Origin: Tenodera sinensis
Taxonomy: Eukaryota; Arthropoda; Insecta; Mantodea; Mantidae
Assembly: GCA_030765045.1 (NCBI GenBank)
Contig: CM060969.1
Location: 46,770,716 to 46,834,715 of the forward strand
DNA length: 64,000 nt
Reading direction: 5' to 3'
Both the position numbers and the translations under genes were made by a program. Below are positions 10,830 to 20,535 of the stretch, piece by piece (positions within the stretch are counted from its first letter, which is position 1; each line of letters starts with the position of its first letter). The notes beneath the pieces were generated by a model. It was not told the origin of the DNA, made no database searches, and saw nothing but the letters and a program-made list of their open reading frames with translations.

Positions 10830-11137
10830 ATTCACATATCACCAAAAATTTTCAACAAAATTTTTAAGGATTATAATATAAAACTGGCTTCCCAAAACAA
10901 GTATTAAAACCAGTGTCATAAATTGTAATTTTAATGTGCTCTTATTGTGAAAACAAAACATTAATTGTTAATCAAAATGTTACATCGACGAAGCATGAAA
11001 CATGTACTACAGATATAGCGTGTCTATAGGTGAAAAAATTATTATCACCATTGTCTTAACCACCACCATTTGTCAAGAGTTATGTTACATACCAGCTGTT
11101 AGGAGTACACTTAATGGCAATGGCAATTGAACTTCAA
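10830..11137. other. No recognisable gene
   Basis: AT-rich spacer. It includes a second copy of a short stretch at 10490-10570 (TTAATGTGCTCTTAT..., TTAATTGTTAATCAAAATGT), so part of it is a duplicated low-copy repeat. Confidence 0.4.
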
Positions 11138-11150
11138 CTAGAACTTACTG

Positions 11151-11352
11151 TTATTTATTTATGCCAACAAACTTACTGTTGGTGTTTTTAAACACACAAG
11201 CCATGTGTGGGCAATGTTTGAGAGGTAGAATGGAACTGAAAAATTCAATGCCACAGCAGGGATCTGAGCTACAGACCCTCCAACCAGGTGGGTGCTCTGT
11301 GGTTTCAAATCTCAGCTGTGGCATTGAATTTTCATTCAAATTCTACCTCTCT
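11151..11352 (-). mobile_element. SINE-1, fold-back copy with tRNA-like remnant
   Basis: Flanked by a 13-bp duplication CTAGAACTTACTG (11138-11150 and 11353-11365). The left part is the inverted SINE-1 tail. The arms GAATGGAACTGAAAAATTCA and its imperfect complement near 11320-11345 face each other around a remnant of the tRNA-like head. Confidence 0.8.
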
Positions 11353-11365
11353 CTAGAACTTACTG

Positions 11366-12419
11366 ATTTATGCCATGATCAGATCTAAAAAAGGCATGTG
11401 GTGATAGTAATATTATCAGCTTTTATTGAACCCTTGATCCACATCCAACATTTTGCAAATTTGCTGCAGAAATTATGTGTAAGTTTGGCAGTACTACATC
11501 TGCAAATAGTTTTTTTCTTTAATGAACTTGAAGTGTCCTCTAAGTTGTCAGATGTTAATCTTATGTCTGCCTTGAGCCTTTCTTGTATAATTAATGTTTC
11601 CTCAAACATTAAGATGGAAAAGCACAAAATGGGCATAATAAATGCATAATTAGGTTCAAAGTTGTAGCTGTATTTTTAATTATATTGACAATGTGCTGGC
11701 GTCTTAGCTTGCCATATATTGGTACAACATATATGATAGGATTTTAATGGCATTGAGGCACAAATTCGAAGCTGTTTTTAAATATTGGCCACAGCTTAGT
11801 TTCCGTCAGTTACAGTTAGATGACTCTTATTCTTATATCTTGGGCATGGTACAGATCAATGTTTATTTTTTTGCTAAATCATTCGCCTTGTGTGATTCAA
11901 GGTTTTATTTTTCCTTACTTCAGTTTAACACTCAAAATACAATACTTAATCATGATACACAAACAAATTTTCTGTCCTTTCTTCGATGTGGATTTGACGA
12001 GTTTGTGAAAACACAATATGTACTCTGCATTACTTCTTGCACAGCCGCCTTTGTAATCACATAAGTTGTATATTCAGACTATATTTTACTCATATCTTTT
12101 ATTCCACAATATGTAATATTCATCAATCGGTGTGCTCTCCTATATATAAAAGTCCATTTTACATTGTTTGTTGTTGATAAAACAAGTGAAGTCAGCTTCT
12201 TGATACTTCTATTTTGCCTGATGTTATTATTTTAGGGGGCTTAGGAAGAAGCTGCTTCAAAGTGTGACCACAAGTAAAGGTTTTAAGTTGAGCTATTTTT
12301 AGTTTATGTACAGGGGCAGTTTGTTTCTTTTCGAATTGTAAGGTTATAGTATATAAATATTTCTTACTTATTGTGGTTTTAATGTCTTGTTTTCAGAATA
12401 TTAATTTGATTTTGAATAA
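11366..12419. other. No recognisable gene
   Basis: Open frames of 80-105 codons exist on both strands but show no family resemblance I can name. Base composition is like ordinary intergenic or intronic DNA. Confidence 0.45.
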
Positions 12420-12722
12420 TTATGTTATTATAACTCGCATTAAAATCTTGGGATCACAAAACCTATTTAAATAAATACAACAAAATAGTTTCAATAAATT
12501 GTCACAACTACACAGCCAAGGAAACTCATTATACCAAGAGCTACTAAAATGTCTTTCAAAACCCCCTTGTGATACTGTTTTTAAAGTTTTAAGATCCGGA
12601 GTTGATCTTCCTGTTGAAGTAATGTGACATTTTTCACCAAAAGAATGTGAATTTAAGGACCGATTTAAAAGGTTTTCGATCACACAATCACAGTCACTTT
12701 TACCAACAAATTGTGATGCCAT
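12420..12722 (-). pseudogene. TTF-type zinc finger, N terminus of a hAT/ZMYM-like transposase
   Basis: A 100-codon frame starts MASQFVGKSDCDCVIENLLN and contains ERHFSSSWYNEFPWLCSC followed by LLKLFCC. The pattern F-SSWY-EFPWL-(x)-LFC is that of the TTF-type zinc finger found at the N terminus of ZMYM1-like, hAT-derived transposases. No catalytic domain follows on the minus strand, so it is either a fragment or a first exon. The frame itself is undamaged. Confidence 0.5.
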
Positions 12723-13399
12723 TCTTCTTATTTACTTTAAACATTAAATCATTCACCATATTACTGTTATAACAAAGAATTAATGCTAAAACTCAAGGTT
12801 TGCCTTTTCACTGCATTGGCAACAATCGTGCTACTAACAAGCATTACCTGGCAAAGTGTTGAGGCATATTGGCCTTGGCTGTCAAGTCCTATGATCATTT
12901 CTTATCTTGTTTATTAGAACAGCAAAGTAATAGTAACTTGGTGTGTAGTCAGTGATAAAATACAAATAGATGATCTCTTGCACCTACCAATATAGGAGAC
13001 GTTGCTGTCCTGAAGATATGACTGTATCTGAACAGAGTGTACATGCTTATCTTGCCTTGTTTATGCGATAAGCTCACGTAAACGGCTGGGCAGTTTCATA
13101 TTCTTTCCAATATGCTTCATGGCTCTGTCAGGTAGTAACTAAAGTCTTGCTGGGTCACAGACATGCCACACGAGTCTCTAAGCTCCGAGTTTGCCAGTAA
13201 GCGCCACTGGCATAATAACGAGCTATTTAGAACTGGAGGATGCTAGTCGACTGATCTTGGGGGATCTGTCACAAATTAATGCAATTGAAATCTGAAAGTG
13301 AAATCGCTTGGACTTTCCCTTATTCTTTGAACAAAAAAGAATGTCAATTTGGATACACTTTCTACAATTTATTAGCTGCTGCTGGCAGCAACAAAGGCA
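12723..13399. other. No recognisable gene
   Basis: No coding or repeat signature recognised. The sequence is slightly less AT-rich than its surroundings. Confidence 0.4.
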
Positions 13400-13642
13400 A
13401 CATTAATGCTATGCCACTGTATCCAATTAAGAACATATGACCATTTAATTAGCAAACCCAGGGAAATAGCTAACACTTTCAATGATTATTTTGTGGAAAT
13501 TACAAAGAAAATGCAAAATAAAAGCTGTGCAAAAACAATTAGGACATACAACTATGAGTTCAAAAATGCAAATTCATTTTTTCTAGAACCAGCTACAGAA
13601 AAGAAAGTATTGGCTATCATCAGGGAATTAAATAATAAAAAA

Positions 13643-14494
13643 TCTGATGTGTTGCACTCAAATGACTTTCTCTACTCTTGTACTAAACATTGTTACAAAC
13701 TCTTATTTCTATATCTTCTTTATGTTAGTTAAGATAAACATTTGTACAAATTATCTTATTGCTTATTTCCTTGTAGGTGCAAGGGGAATATTAGAATACA
13801 GTAGGCTTTGAGCGATAGTCAAATCTTTTAAAGCTTTGAGATTCTGTTCTCTTTGCACAATTAACATATAAAAAATTAACAACGATGATCCATTTCATGA
13901 AAGTTCGAAGTTTTCTGAAACTCACACACATAACAAGGAATATCTCCGAAATGGTTCACCCTACAAGAAAATTTATTGAGACATAAATTGTGTATTTTAG
14001 CAAGATTTACATTTTTGTATAGTATGATTTGGTCTATCTCTAGTGGTTTACCAGTTATGCAAAAGTCGTCCAAAGTAAATACGACTACAGGGGCTAGAGC
14101 CAGAAAATTCAAGATATACATTTCATTTGTCATAAAAATATCTCATACATATGACATTTTAATCAAAATTGTTAGAGCCATTTCCAAAAAATCAAAATTT
14201 TCGAAAATTTTTCCATGTAAAGGGTAGTTTAGGGTGGAGCTATTTTCTTCAAAATCTTTGTGTCGCATCCTTGAAAGACATTAAACTTAAATACCAACTT
14301 TGGTTTTTAACCGACTTTTCGTTTTTGAGTTATGCTCTCCACAGACTGACAGACACACAGACACACACATAGACATTTTTCTAAAAATGCTTTTTTTGGA
14401 TTTAGGGGGCCTCAAAGCATATATTTCTGGTGAAATCTCAACATCGAATTTTTGGGTGGAATACAATATTTCCCCTACTTACCAGTAGAGAAAG
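13643..14494 (+). mobile_element. Rpt-1 interspersed repeat, full copy (852 bp)
   Basis: Begins TCTGATGTGTTGCACTCACA and ends ACCAGTAGAGAAAG, with TAAAAA on both sides. It is inserted in a LINE frame that resumes right after. No coding capacity is seen. It contains a CA-rich stretch near 14345-14370 and a subterminal inverted match (ACTTTCTCTACT near the start, AGTAGAGAAAGT at the end). Class unknown. Confidence 0.75.
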
Positions 14495-14651
14495 TAAAAA
14501 TCTGAAACTTAGTATGGTAGCTCAAATGAAATTATTAAAAACTGCAGTGCCTACATAATTAAACCCCTTTGCTTTTTGATAAACAAGTCACATTAAATGG
14601 AAGATTCCCAGAACCACTGAAACAAGTAACAGTAAAACCAATTTTTAAAAA

Positions 14652-15794
14652 TCTGATTTGTTGCACTCACATGACTTTCTCTACTCTTGTCCTAACCATT
14701 CTTATAAACTCTTATTCCTATATCTTCTTGGTGTTAGTTAAGATAAACATTTCTACAAATTATCTTATTGCTTATTTCCTTGCAAGGGAATTTTAGAACA
14801 TAGTAGGTTTTGAGCAATAGTCAAATCTTTTAAAGCTTTGAGATCCTGTTCTCTTTGCATGTTTAACATGTAAAAAGATGAACAACAATGTTCCATTTCA
14901 CAAAAGTTTTAAGTTTACCGAAACTGACATAAATAACAAGGAATATCTCTCAAATGGTTCACTCTACAAAAAAATGTATTCAGGCATAAATGTGTGTTTT
15001 AGTGAGATCTACATAATCAAAGAATAAAAGATGGGAACTACCAAACATTCAAGCAGTAATTCCTGAGTATCCTAGAAAAATCGCAGTTGCTACCTTCAGG
15101 TCGATTACAGGACATGATTGTCTGGCAAAACATTAAAACAGAATTGGGTTATATTCATCACTCTGTCCTCAAAGCGATCTGCAGGAGAAAATGGATCAAG
15201 GCCACCTTCAAATATGCCCGGCCACTTCTAGCGCCCTATCCATCAGTGAAAAATATTGGAGAGCAAGAGGATTAATGACTTCATTGTCAGAAATCCAGCA
15301 TTAGCTAACAACAAGAACATTTTTTGTATAGGAAGATTTTCTCTATCTCTTATGGTTTACGAGTTATTCAAAAGTCATCCAGAGTAAACAGGACTACACA
15401 GGCTATAGCCAGAAAATTCAAAATATATGTTTCATTTGTCATACAAATATCTTAAACATATGGCATTTTAATAAAAATTGTTAGAGCCATTTTCAAGAAA
15501 ATCAAAATTTTCCATGTAAAGGGTAGTTCCGGGTGGGGCTATTTTGTTAAAAGTCTTTGTGTCACATCCTTGAAAGACATTAAACATAAATACCAACTTC
15601 AGTTTCTAACCGACTTTTCACTTTTGAGTTATGCTTTCCACAGACTGACAGACAGACACACGCACACATGGACCTTTTTCTAAAAATGCTTTTTTTTTTA
15701 ATTCAGGGGACCTCAAAACATATTTCTCGTGATATCTTGACATTGAATTTTTGGGTGGACTACAATATTTCCTTATGAATCATAGTAGAGAAAG
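14652..15794 (+). mobile_element. Rpt-1 copy with nested LINE RNH-2 fragment
   Basis: Same ends as the other copies. It is inserted at TTTTTAAAAA in the LINE reverse-transcriptase frame (PIFKK|GN). A LINE RNH-2 fragment interrupts it at 15015-15316. Confidence 0.75.
15015..15316 (+). pseudogene. LINE RNH-2, 5'-truncated C-terminal fragment
   Basis: Encodes pieces of NIQAVIPEYPRKIAVATFR, CxLC/zinc-knuckle remnants and RARGLMTSLSEIQH, then the stop and an ACAACAAGAAC tail. It lies in Rpt-1 at the ACATTTTTTGTA site also used by the copy at 32801-33268. Confidence 0.75.
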
Positions 15795-15904
15795 TAAAAA
15801 AGGAAATATTCAGAATACCAATAATTAATTACAGCCAATAGCCGTACTGTCAGTCTTTTCAAAGATTATAGAAAAAAATAATGTACAGAAAAATGATTCA
15901 ATTT

Positions 15905-16190
15905 TTTCTAAGTAATTCCTGACTATCCTGAAAAATGGCAGTTGCAACCTTCAGGTTGATTATGAGAGTTGATTGTCTGACAAAACATCCGAATAGAATT
16001 GGGATATATTCTTCACCACTGTGTCCTCTATGTGATCTGCAACAGGAAATGGACCAAGACCACCTTCAAATATGCCCAGCCCTTTCTAGCGGCGTCCCAT
16101 CCATCGGTGAAAAATACTGGAGAGCAAGAGGATTAATGACTTCATTGTCAGAAATCCAGGATTAGCCAACAACATCATCGACAACAACAA
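15905..16190 (+). pseudogene. LINE RNH-2, 5'-truncated C-terminal fragment
   Basis: The frame 15935-16165 gives MAVATFRLIMRVDCLTKHPN, then the metal-binding pattern CPLC-x9-H-x4-C and RARGLMTSLSEIQD, followed by an AACAACAAC tail running into ATTTTTTT. Confidence 0.8.
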
Positions 16191-16298
16191 CATTTTTTTT
16201 CTAATATATGTATTTAGGCTTTCACGGCTGGTGTCTTGATTATTCCAAATGTTTAGTTCTTCCGGGCTTGTAGGCCGTGATCTAGAAGGCATGGTAGA

Positions 16299-16341
16299 TA
16301 CCAACGTTTCACCAAGTACTGTGCTTGGCATCATCAGGGTA
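16299..16341 (-). ncRNA. Hammerhead ribozyme motif (minus-strand copy)
   Basis: On the minus strand: stem I TACC, core CTGATGA, stem II GCCAAG-loop-CTTGGT (a G-U pair at its base), core GAAA, then CGTT with the cleavage triplet GTT followed by GGTA, which pairs with TACC. Stem III is only AC/GU, as in the minimal hammerheads known from Penelope-like elements, which are thought to act as dimers. Confidence 0.65.
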
Positions 16342-16468
16342 ACACGATCCTCCATCTGCACTGGTCAGAGTTAGAATGTGGAAGCAGAGAAGTAGTGGAA
16401 GAAATGACCGATAATGTCTGTTACGTTTATTTATATGGGTGGGGGTGGGCGGGACATTGTTGCACCAT

Positions 16469-16912
16469 CTACGGTAGTGATTGGCCAGTTGTAGGTGGGG
16501 TTTTATTACAACTGTTGTGTGTGTCTGAAAGTCTATCTAATACAGGTATCCATGCTTTATGTACACGTAGTATTTCTTCTTTGCGATTGAAGTTGTCTTT
16601 GTGTTTGTAGATTTCTACGGCCTCCCTTTGTAGTCGGGCATAGTAGTTAACTGTAGAAGACAGGACTCGGGTTTCTTTAAGGTTGACATCATGGCCGAAT
16701 AACAAGCCGTGCTCTGCCACGGACGTTTTATCCGTATGTCCCAATCTGGTGTGCCGCTCATGTTCTTTTATTCTGGTGGCTACACTGCGCATAGTAGTGC
16801 CTATATATACTTTGCCACAACTGCAGGGAACTTTATATACACCTGCAGATGTGTGTGGGTGGCGTTTGTCTTTGGCAGATCTCAAGAGGATTTTGATCTT
16901 GTTAGTCAATGT
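16469..16912 (-). CDS. PLE-B GIY-YIG endonuclease (C-terminal ORF part)
   Basis: The open minus-strand frame contains SAGVYKVPCSCGKVYIGTTM followed by RSVATRIKEHERHTRLGHTD and KTSVAEHGLLFGHDVN. The G-[VI]-Y ... Y-I-G pair with a downstream R and E/H is the GIY-YIG nuclease core. The CSC pair ahead of it is the short Cys motif seen in Penelope-like elements. The frame is undamaged to its stop, but the RT domain that should precede it is missing. The frame also reads through the antisense of the hammerhead at its 5' side (to 17005), which is probably not original coding sequence. Confidence 0.7.
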   Translation of the reverse strand, partial: TLTNKIKILLRSAKDKRHPHTSAGVYKVPCSCGKVYIGTTMRSVATRIKEHERHTRLGHTDKTSVAEHGLLFGHDVNLKETRVLSSTVNYYARLQREAVEIYKHKDNFNRKEEILRVHKAWIPVLDRLSDTHNSCNKTPPTTGQSLP

Positions 16913-16955
16913 TACCCTGATGATGCCAAGCGGAGTACTTGGCGAAACGTTGGTA
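16913..16955 (+). ncRNA. Hammerhead ribozyme motif (plus-strand copy)
   Basis: TACC (16913-16916), CTGATGA (16917-16923), one extra T, stem II GCCAAG/CTTGGC (16925-16930 and 16938-16943), GAAAC (16944-16948), GTT cleavage triplet (16949-16951) and GGTA (16952-16955) closing stem I. All core positions are canonical. Stem III is minimal. Confidence 0.7.
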
Positions 16956-17412
16956 TCTACCATGCCTTCTAGACCACGGCCTACAAGCCTGGAAGAACTA
17001 AACATTTGGAATAATCATTTTTTTCTAAGTTTGACATAATCAATCCCTGTCATTTCAGTTTCCTGAAATGTAAAACTACTAGTGCAGCCGTCATGAATTT
17101 TGTTGATAGCATCTATGACTCAATTGACAATAATGAACCAGGCGTGGTAGATCACAATATTCTGCTCAGTAAACTCTACAACTGTGGAATAAGGGGCATA
17201 ACTTATAATTGGTTTACTACATATCTAGCAAACAGGGAACAAGTAGCAGAAATTGATTACTTAGGTATAAAAACTAAGACTCTAAAAAAGAAACTTCAGG
17301 AAAAAGAAAGATATTCTCTGGGGTACCCCAAGGATCAGTCCTGGGTCTCCTTCTATTTTTGATATACAACAGTGATCTACCGAACTACTTAGGCAATGTA
17401 TCAGTGAAAATT

Positions 17413-18655
17413 AAAAAATCCACAGTTTTCTTCTGAATGCTTAGCATTTTTTTCCACACACTCAGAACATAAAGTAAATAATATACACAAAATTTCAATG
17501 TCATATGTCAAACCATTTTTAATTTATTAATATATTTATTAGTAATAAATCACTTTCTGTTATACTGATATGTAGTGATCCTTGGACCCTACAGTTTATT
17601 GTATTCCTCCTAAATTTTTAATTTGAGTTCAGTATTCAAATATAAAGAAATTGTCATACCAAAATTGCTTAGATTTAATTAGTTTAAGAGAAAATATTTT
17701 GTATACTATTTATCAATATTTTCAATTTTTTCAGTATGAGTTATGAAAAATATTTAATTTCAGCTCAATTATTTAATATATTTCAACTAGCGCACAACAA
17801 ATTGTAATACTTTTATCTCTGAAGGTCTCCTGAAAATTCCAAGCTAATGAGTTATAAACTAAGGTCCAAGGAGTATTTTGAACAGTGAAAAATGCTGGAA
17901 AAAAAAAAAGAACTGAAAAAATGAACTTTAAAGTTTTAAGATATGTTTTTTGTACTTTACCTAATTCCAATCAAATTCCCCAGCACCATATATGGGACTC
18001 TCTGTTGCTTTCTTCTTGGCCTCAGTAGCATTTTTTGAGAATTTTAAGCTTGCTTGGTTGTTTCTTAATATGAAAACTTTCCTTTCACCTTCGCATCATT
18101 CACAAAATTTAGAACTTTGTTGTTCTTAGTTAAACTCTACACAATGCACTTTCGCAAATTTATACATAAAATTCATAAAATATCTGCTTGCTACGGCTTC
18201 ACTATAGACTAACAAATAACTTAAAACCTATTAACTACCTAAATAATATCTAATAAGATTATAGAATTACAGAACACTGACTGCATTTCTCTGTTTGGAA
18301 GCAAAATATGTCAAATTTTCTGCATTTCATTTCAATATATCAAATTCATTTCAGCACAGCCAACTTACAATCTTTCTGAAGCAAAATTCCCTGCAAGAGA
18401 CTACAATCAGAGCCAGGGAAAATGAAAAATGCGTTTCAAAGCTGTAGCGATGAGGTTTAGTGAGGAACGCTCACCCGCATTAGCACATTTGAATGCCCTC
18501 CTGGAGCTTTAAAAATGGCTGATGTTGAGAAAACTAAAGTGTACCATTAATGTATAAAGTATAAGAATAATAAAAAATGCAAAAGGTAAAAATCAACACT
18601 TTCGGCCATTTTCACCAAATTTCACCCACAGATTGCCTTAAAAGATGAACCTGAT
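17413..18655. mobile_element. Unclassified 1.24-kb insertion in the LINE
   Basis: Defined by the resumption of the LINE frame and by a 9-bp near-duplication, GTGAAAATT (17404-17412) and GTAAAAATT (18656-18664). No coding frame, terminal inverted repeat or poly-A tail is visible. A 9-bp duplication would suit a Mutator-like element, but nothing else supports that. Confidence 0.5.
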
Positions 18656-18974
18656 GTAAAAATTACACTGTTTGCTGACAATATAAGTATATTCATTACT
18701 GGAAAGGCCAGTAAAAAACTTGAAGATAGGTACCATATCATCTATGTAAATAAAATTTCTAACTGGTTTAAAATCAACAAACTAAAAATCAATGAGGAAA
18801 AAAAACATATCTGTCCAATGCCTCAATAGAACTCTAAAGAATCAAGAATCAAATTTGGATAAAAAATAATGAAGCTAGAAACTGAAGCAAAATATTTGGG
18901 TCTGTAAGTTGACCAACATCTGAGGTGGGATAAACATGTGGAGAAATTGACAAAGAAATTAAGTGAAGTGTTAA

Positions 18975-19135
18975 ATAAGGAAATAATGAAGCTATTAACA
19001 GTGCAGCAACAGAATCTAAAATAAGAACAAATTAGAAACTAAAAGCCTCACTTATCTTAGTAATATTGCAAGAACTTTTGCAGCTAACACGTTTCAAGTT
19101 GACTCCTTTATCCTTCTCCAGTTGAAGTCTCGTGT
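18975..19135 (+). mobile_element. PLE-A terminal fragment
   Basis: Carries the shared terminal string AATGAAGCTATTAACAGTG through ACTAAAAGC-TCACTTATCTTAGTAAT and a degraded GAAAC-containing segment (minus strand). It interrupts the LINE between its post-RT and C-terminal parts. Confidence 0.5.
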
Positions 19136-19559
19136 TTCTAGTGGAATGCTAAGAACCTGCTATTACTCTTATTTTCACCCACTACTATTATATGCAATAA
19201 AGCTATGGGAAAATTCAAGTTATAGTAATCCAATATTTAAATTACAAAAGAGAATGTTAAGAATCATAGTGGGCATTTCTCCTAGAGAAAACTAAAGAGA
19301 AAACTGTAGAGAGTATTTTAAGCAACTAAACACACTCACTTTTCAAAGCTTCTATATAAAAGAAATGTTAATTCATGTTAAAAGTAATTTGGGTAACATA
19401 CCAATGAACACAGATATACATGCCCAAAACACCAATAACAAGTATAAACTTCATATAAAGGCACATAGAACTAAACTTTTTCAGAAATCATTTAAATACA
19501 GTGGAGTAAAAATTTTTAACCTACTACCTGAACATTTAAAGAGCATTGAATCAGAAACA

Positions 19560-20331
19560 TGATACCGAAATTTAGATTTCCGATCGAATGGGCTTTTGAA
19601 AAAGACACGTTTTAATTTAATTGCCGGATGTGAGATTTGCGATAAGTGTTGAGTAATAACATAAATAGATAATAGAGTAAGGTGAACAAGATATGAGTAA
19701 ATAATAGTCGTTAAATTTGTAGTATAAACGCATTATTGGTTTGAAATTAACGAGTCATGACGTCATACTACATAGTTTAAATACACGTTCGAAAGTCAAG
19801 TCTACTAACCTTAAAAGTCGCGCGATATATTTAATAAAATATAAAGTAAACATCGTTTAATCCTAAAAAGGTAATTATATATTAGAAATTCATAAAAGAA
19901 CATGTTATAATAGAAAGGGACATTTCTAAATTGCGGGGAAAGGAAATAGCATTTTGGATACGAGGCTTTCTTGGATGACGTCATGACATTCAAATGGGAA
20001 GAGAACGGTTTTCTTAGCGTGGGTAAGAGAGAAAGCGTCGGGTGACTACTCAACCAGAGACCAGTACGGCAGGTCGTGCTGCGCGGATGTGAGTGCGATT
20101 CCTCTACAGATACAAATATTTTCGGCATAGCTCCTGAAAATATTTAAATTGAAATAAATTATATGCAAAGTTGTTCTTGGGTTGTCCATTACACTTACGC
20201 AAACCCGAGATAAAGAGATCTCTTGCAGGACTAGCCGGAGCGAAACACATCAAAGGGCAACATCACGTCACCAACGACTTCAGCTTCAAATGGCGATCCA
20301 ATAACTAGGACACAACGATTATTCAGCTTCA
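19560..20331 (+). repeat. 5' LTR of gypsy element
   Basis: 772 bp. It differs from the 3' LTR by a 12-bp indel, a 3-bp indel, a few substitutions and a patch near the end (about 20270-20310) that does not align. It contains two perfect TGACGTCA palindromes (19758-19765, 19976-19983) and AATAAA near 20152. Confidence 0.9.
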
Positions 20332-20334
20332 AAT

Positions 20335-20352
20335 TGGCATCCCAACGTGTGG
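20335..20352 (+). promoter_or_regulatory. Primer binding site, tRNA-Lys type
   Basis: TGGCATCCCAACGTGTGG starts three bases after the LTR. It is close to the tRNA-Lys primer site known from retroelements (TGGCGCCCAACGTG). Confidence 0.65.
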
Positions 20353-20535
20353 CGTCGAAAGAATGGACCAACCCCCCAAGACGACTAGATCAGCATCGAG
20401 CCAGCAGACAAGAAGGTGCCCAGCGTGTCAACATCTGTGAAACGTGTAGTGAACAAGTTTAAGTGCAGTTAAAGTGAAATAGTGAAAATATTGAAAATTT
20501 TGGTGAGTAGAAAAACACATGTAAATAGCTTAGAA

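Larger units (their letters stand above)
16200..17020 (-). mobile_element. PLE-B (Penelope-like element), short copy with inverted termini
   Basis: A GIY-YIG frame lies between two inverted copies (about 16211-16345 and 16905-17018) of a terminal segment that contains a hammerhead-like fold. Terminal repeats (pLTRs) in direct or inverted arrangement are a known feature of Penelope-like elements. The reverse transcriptase is absent, so the copy is truncated. A further short PLE-B terminal piece lies at 36660-36785. Confidence 0.7.

Noticed and set aside
13643..14494. Rpt-1 as a helitron
   Set aside because: It starts with TC and has a subterminal hairpin, but the 3' end is AAAG followed by TAAAAA rather than CTRR, and flanks show TAAAAA on both sides rather than a simple A-T junction.
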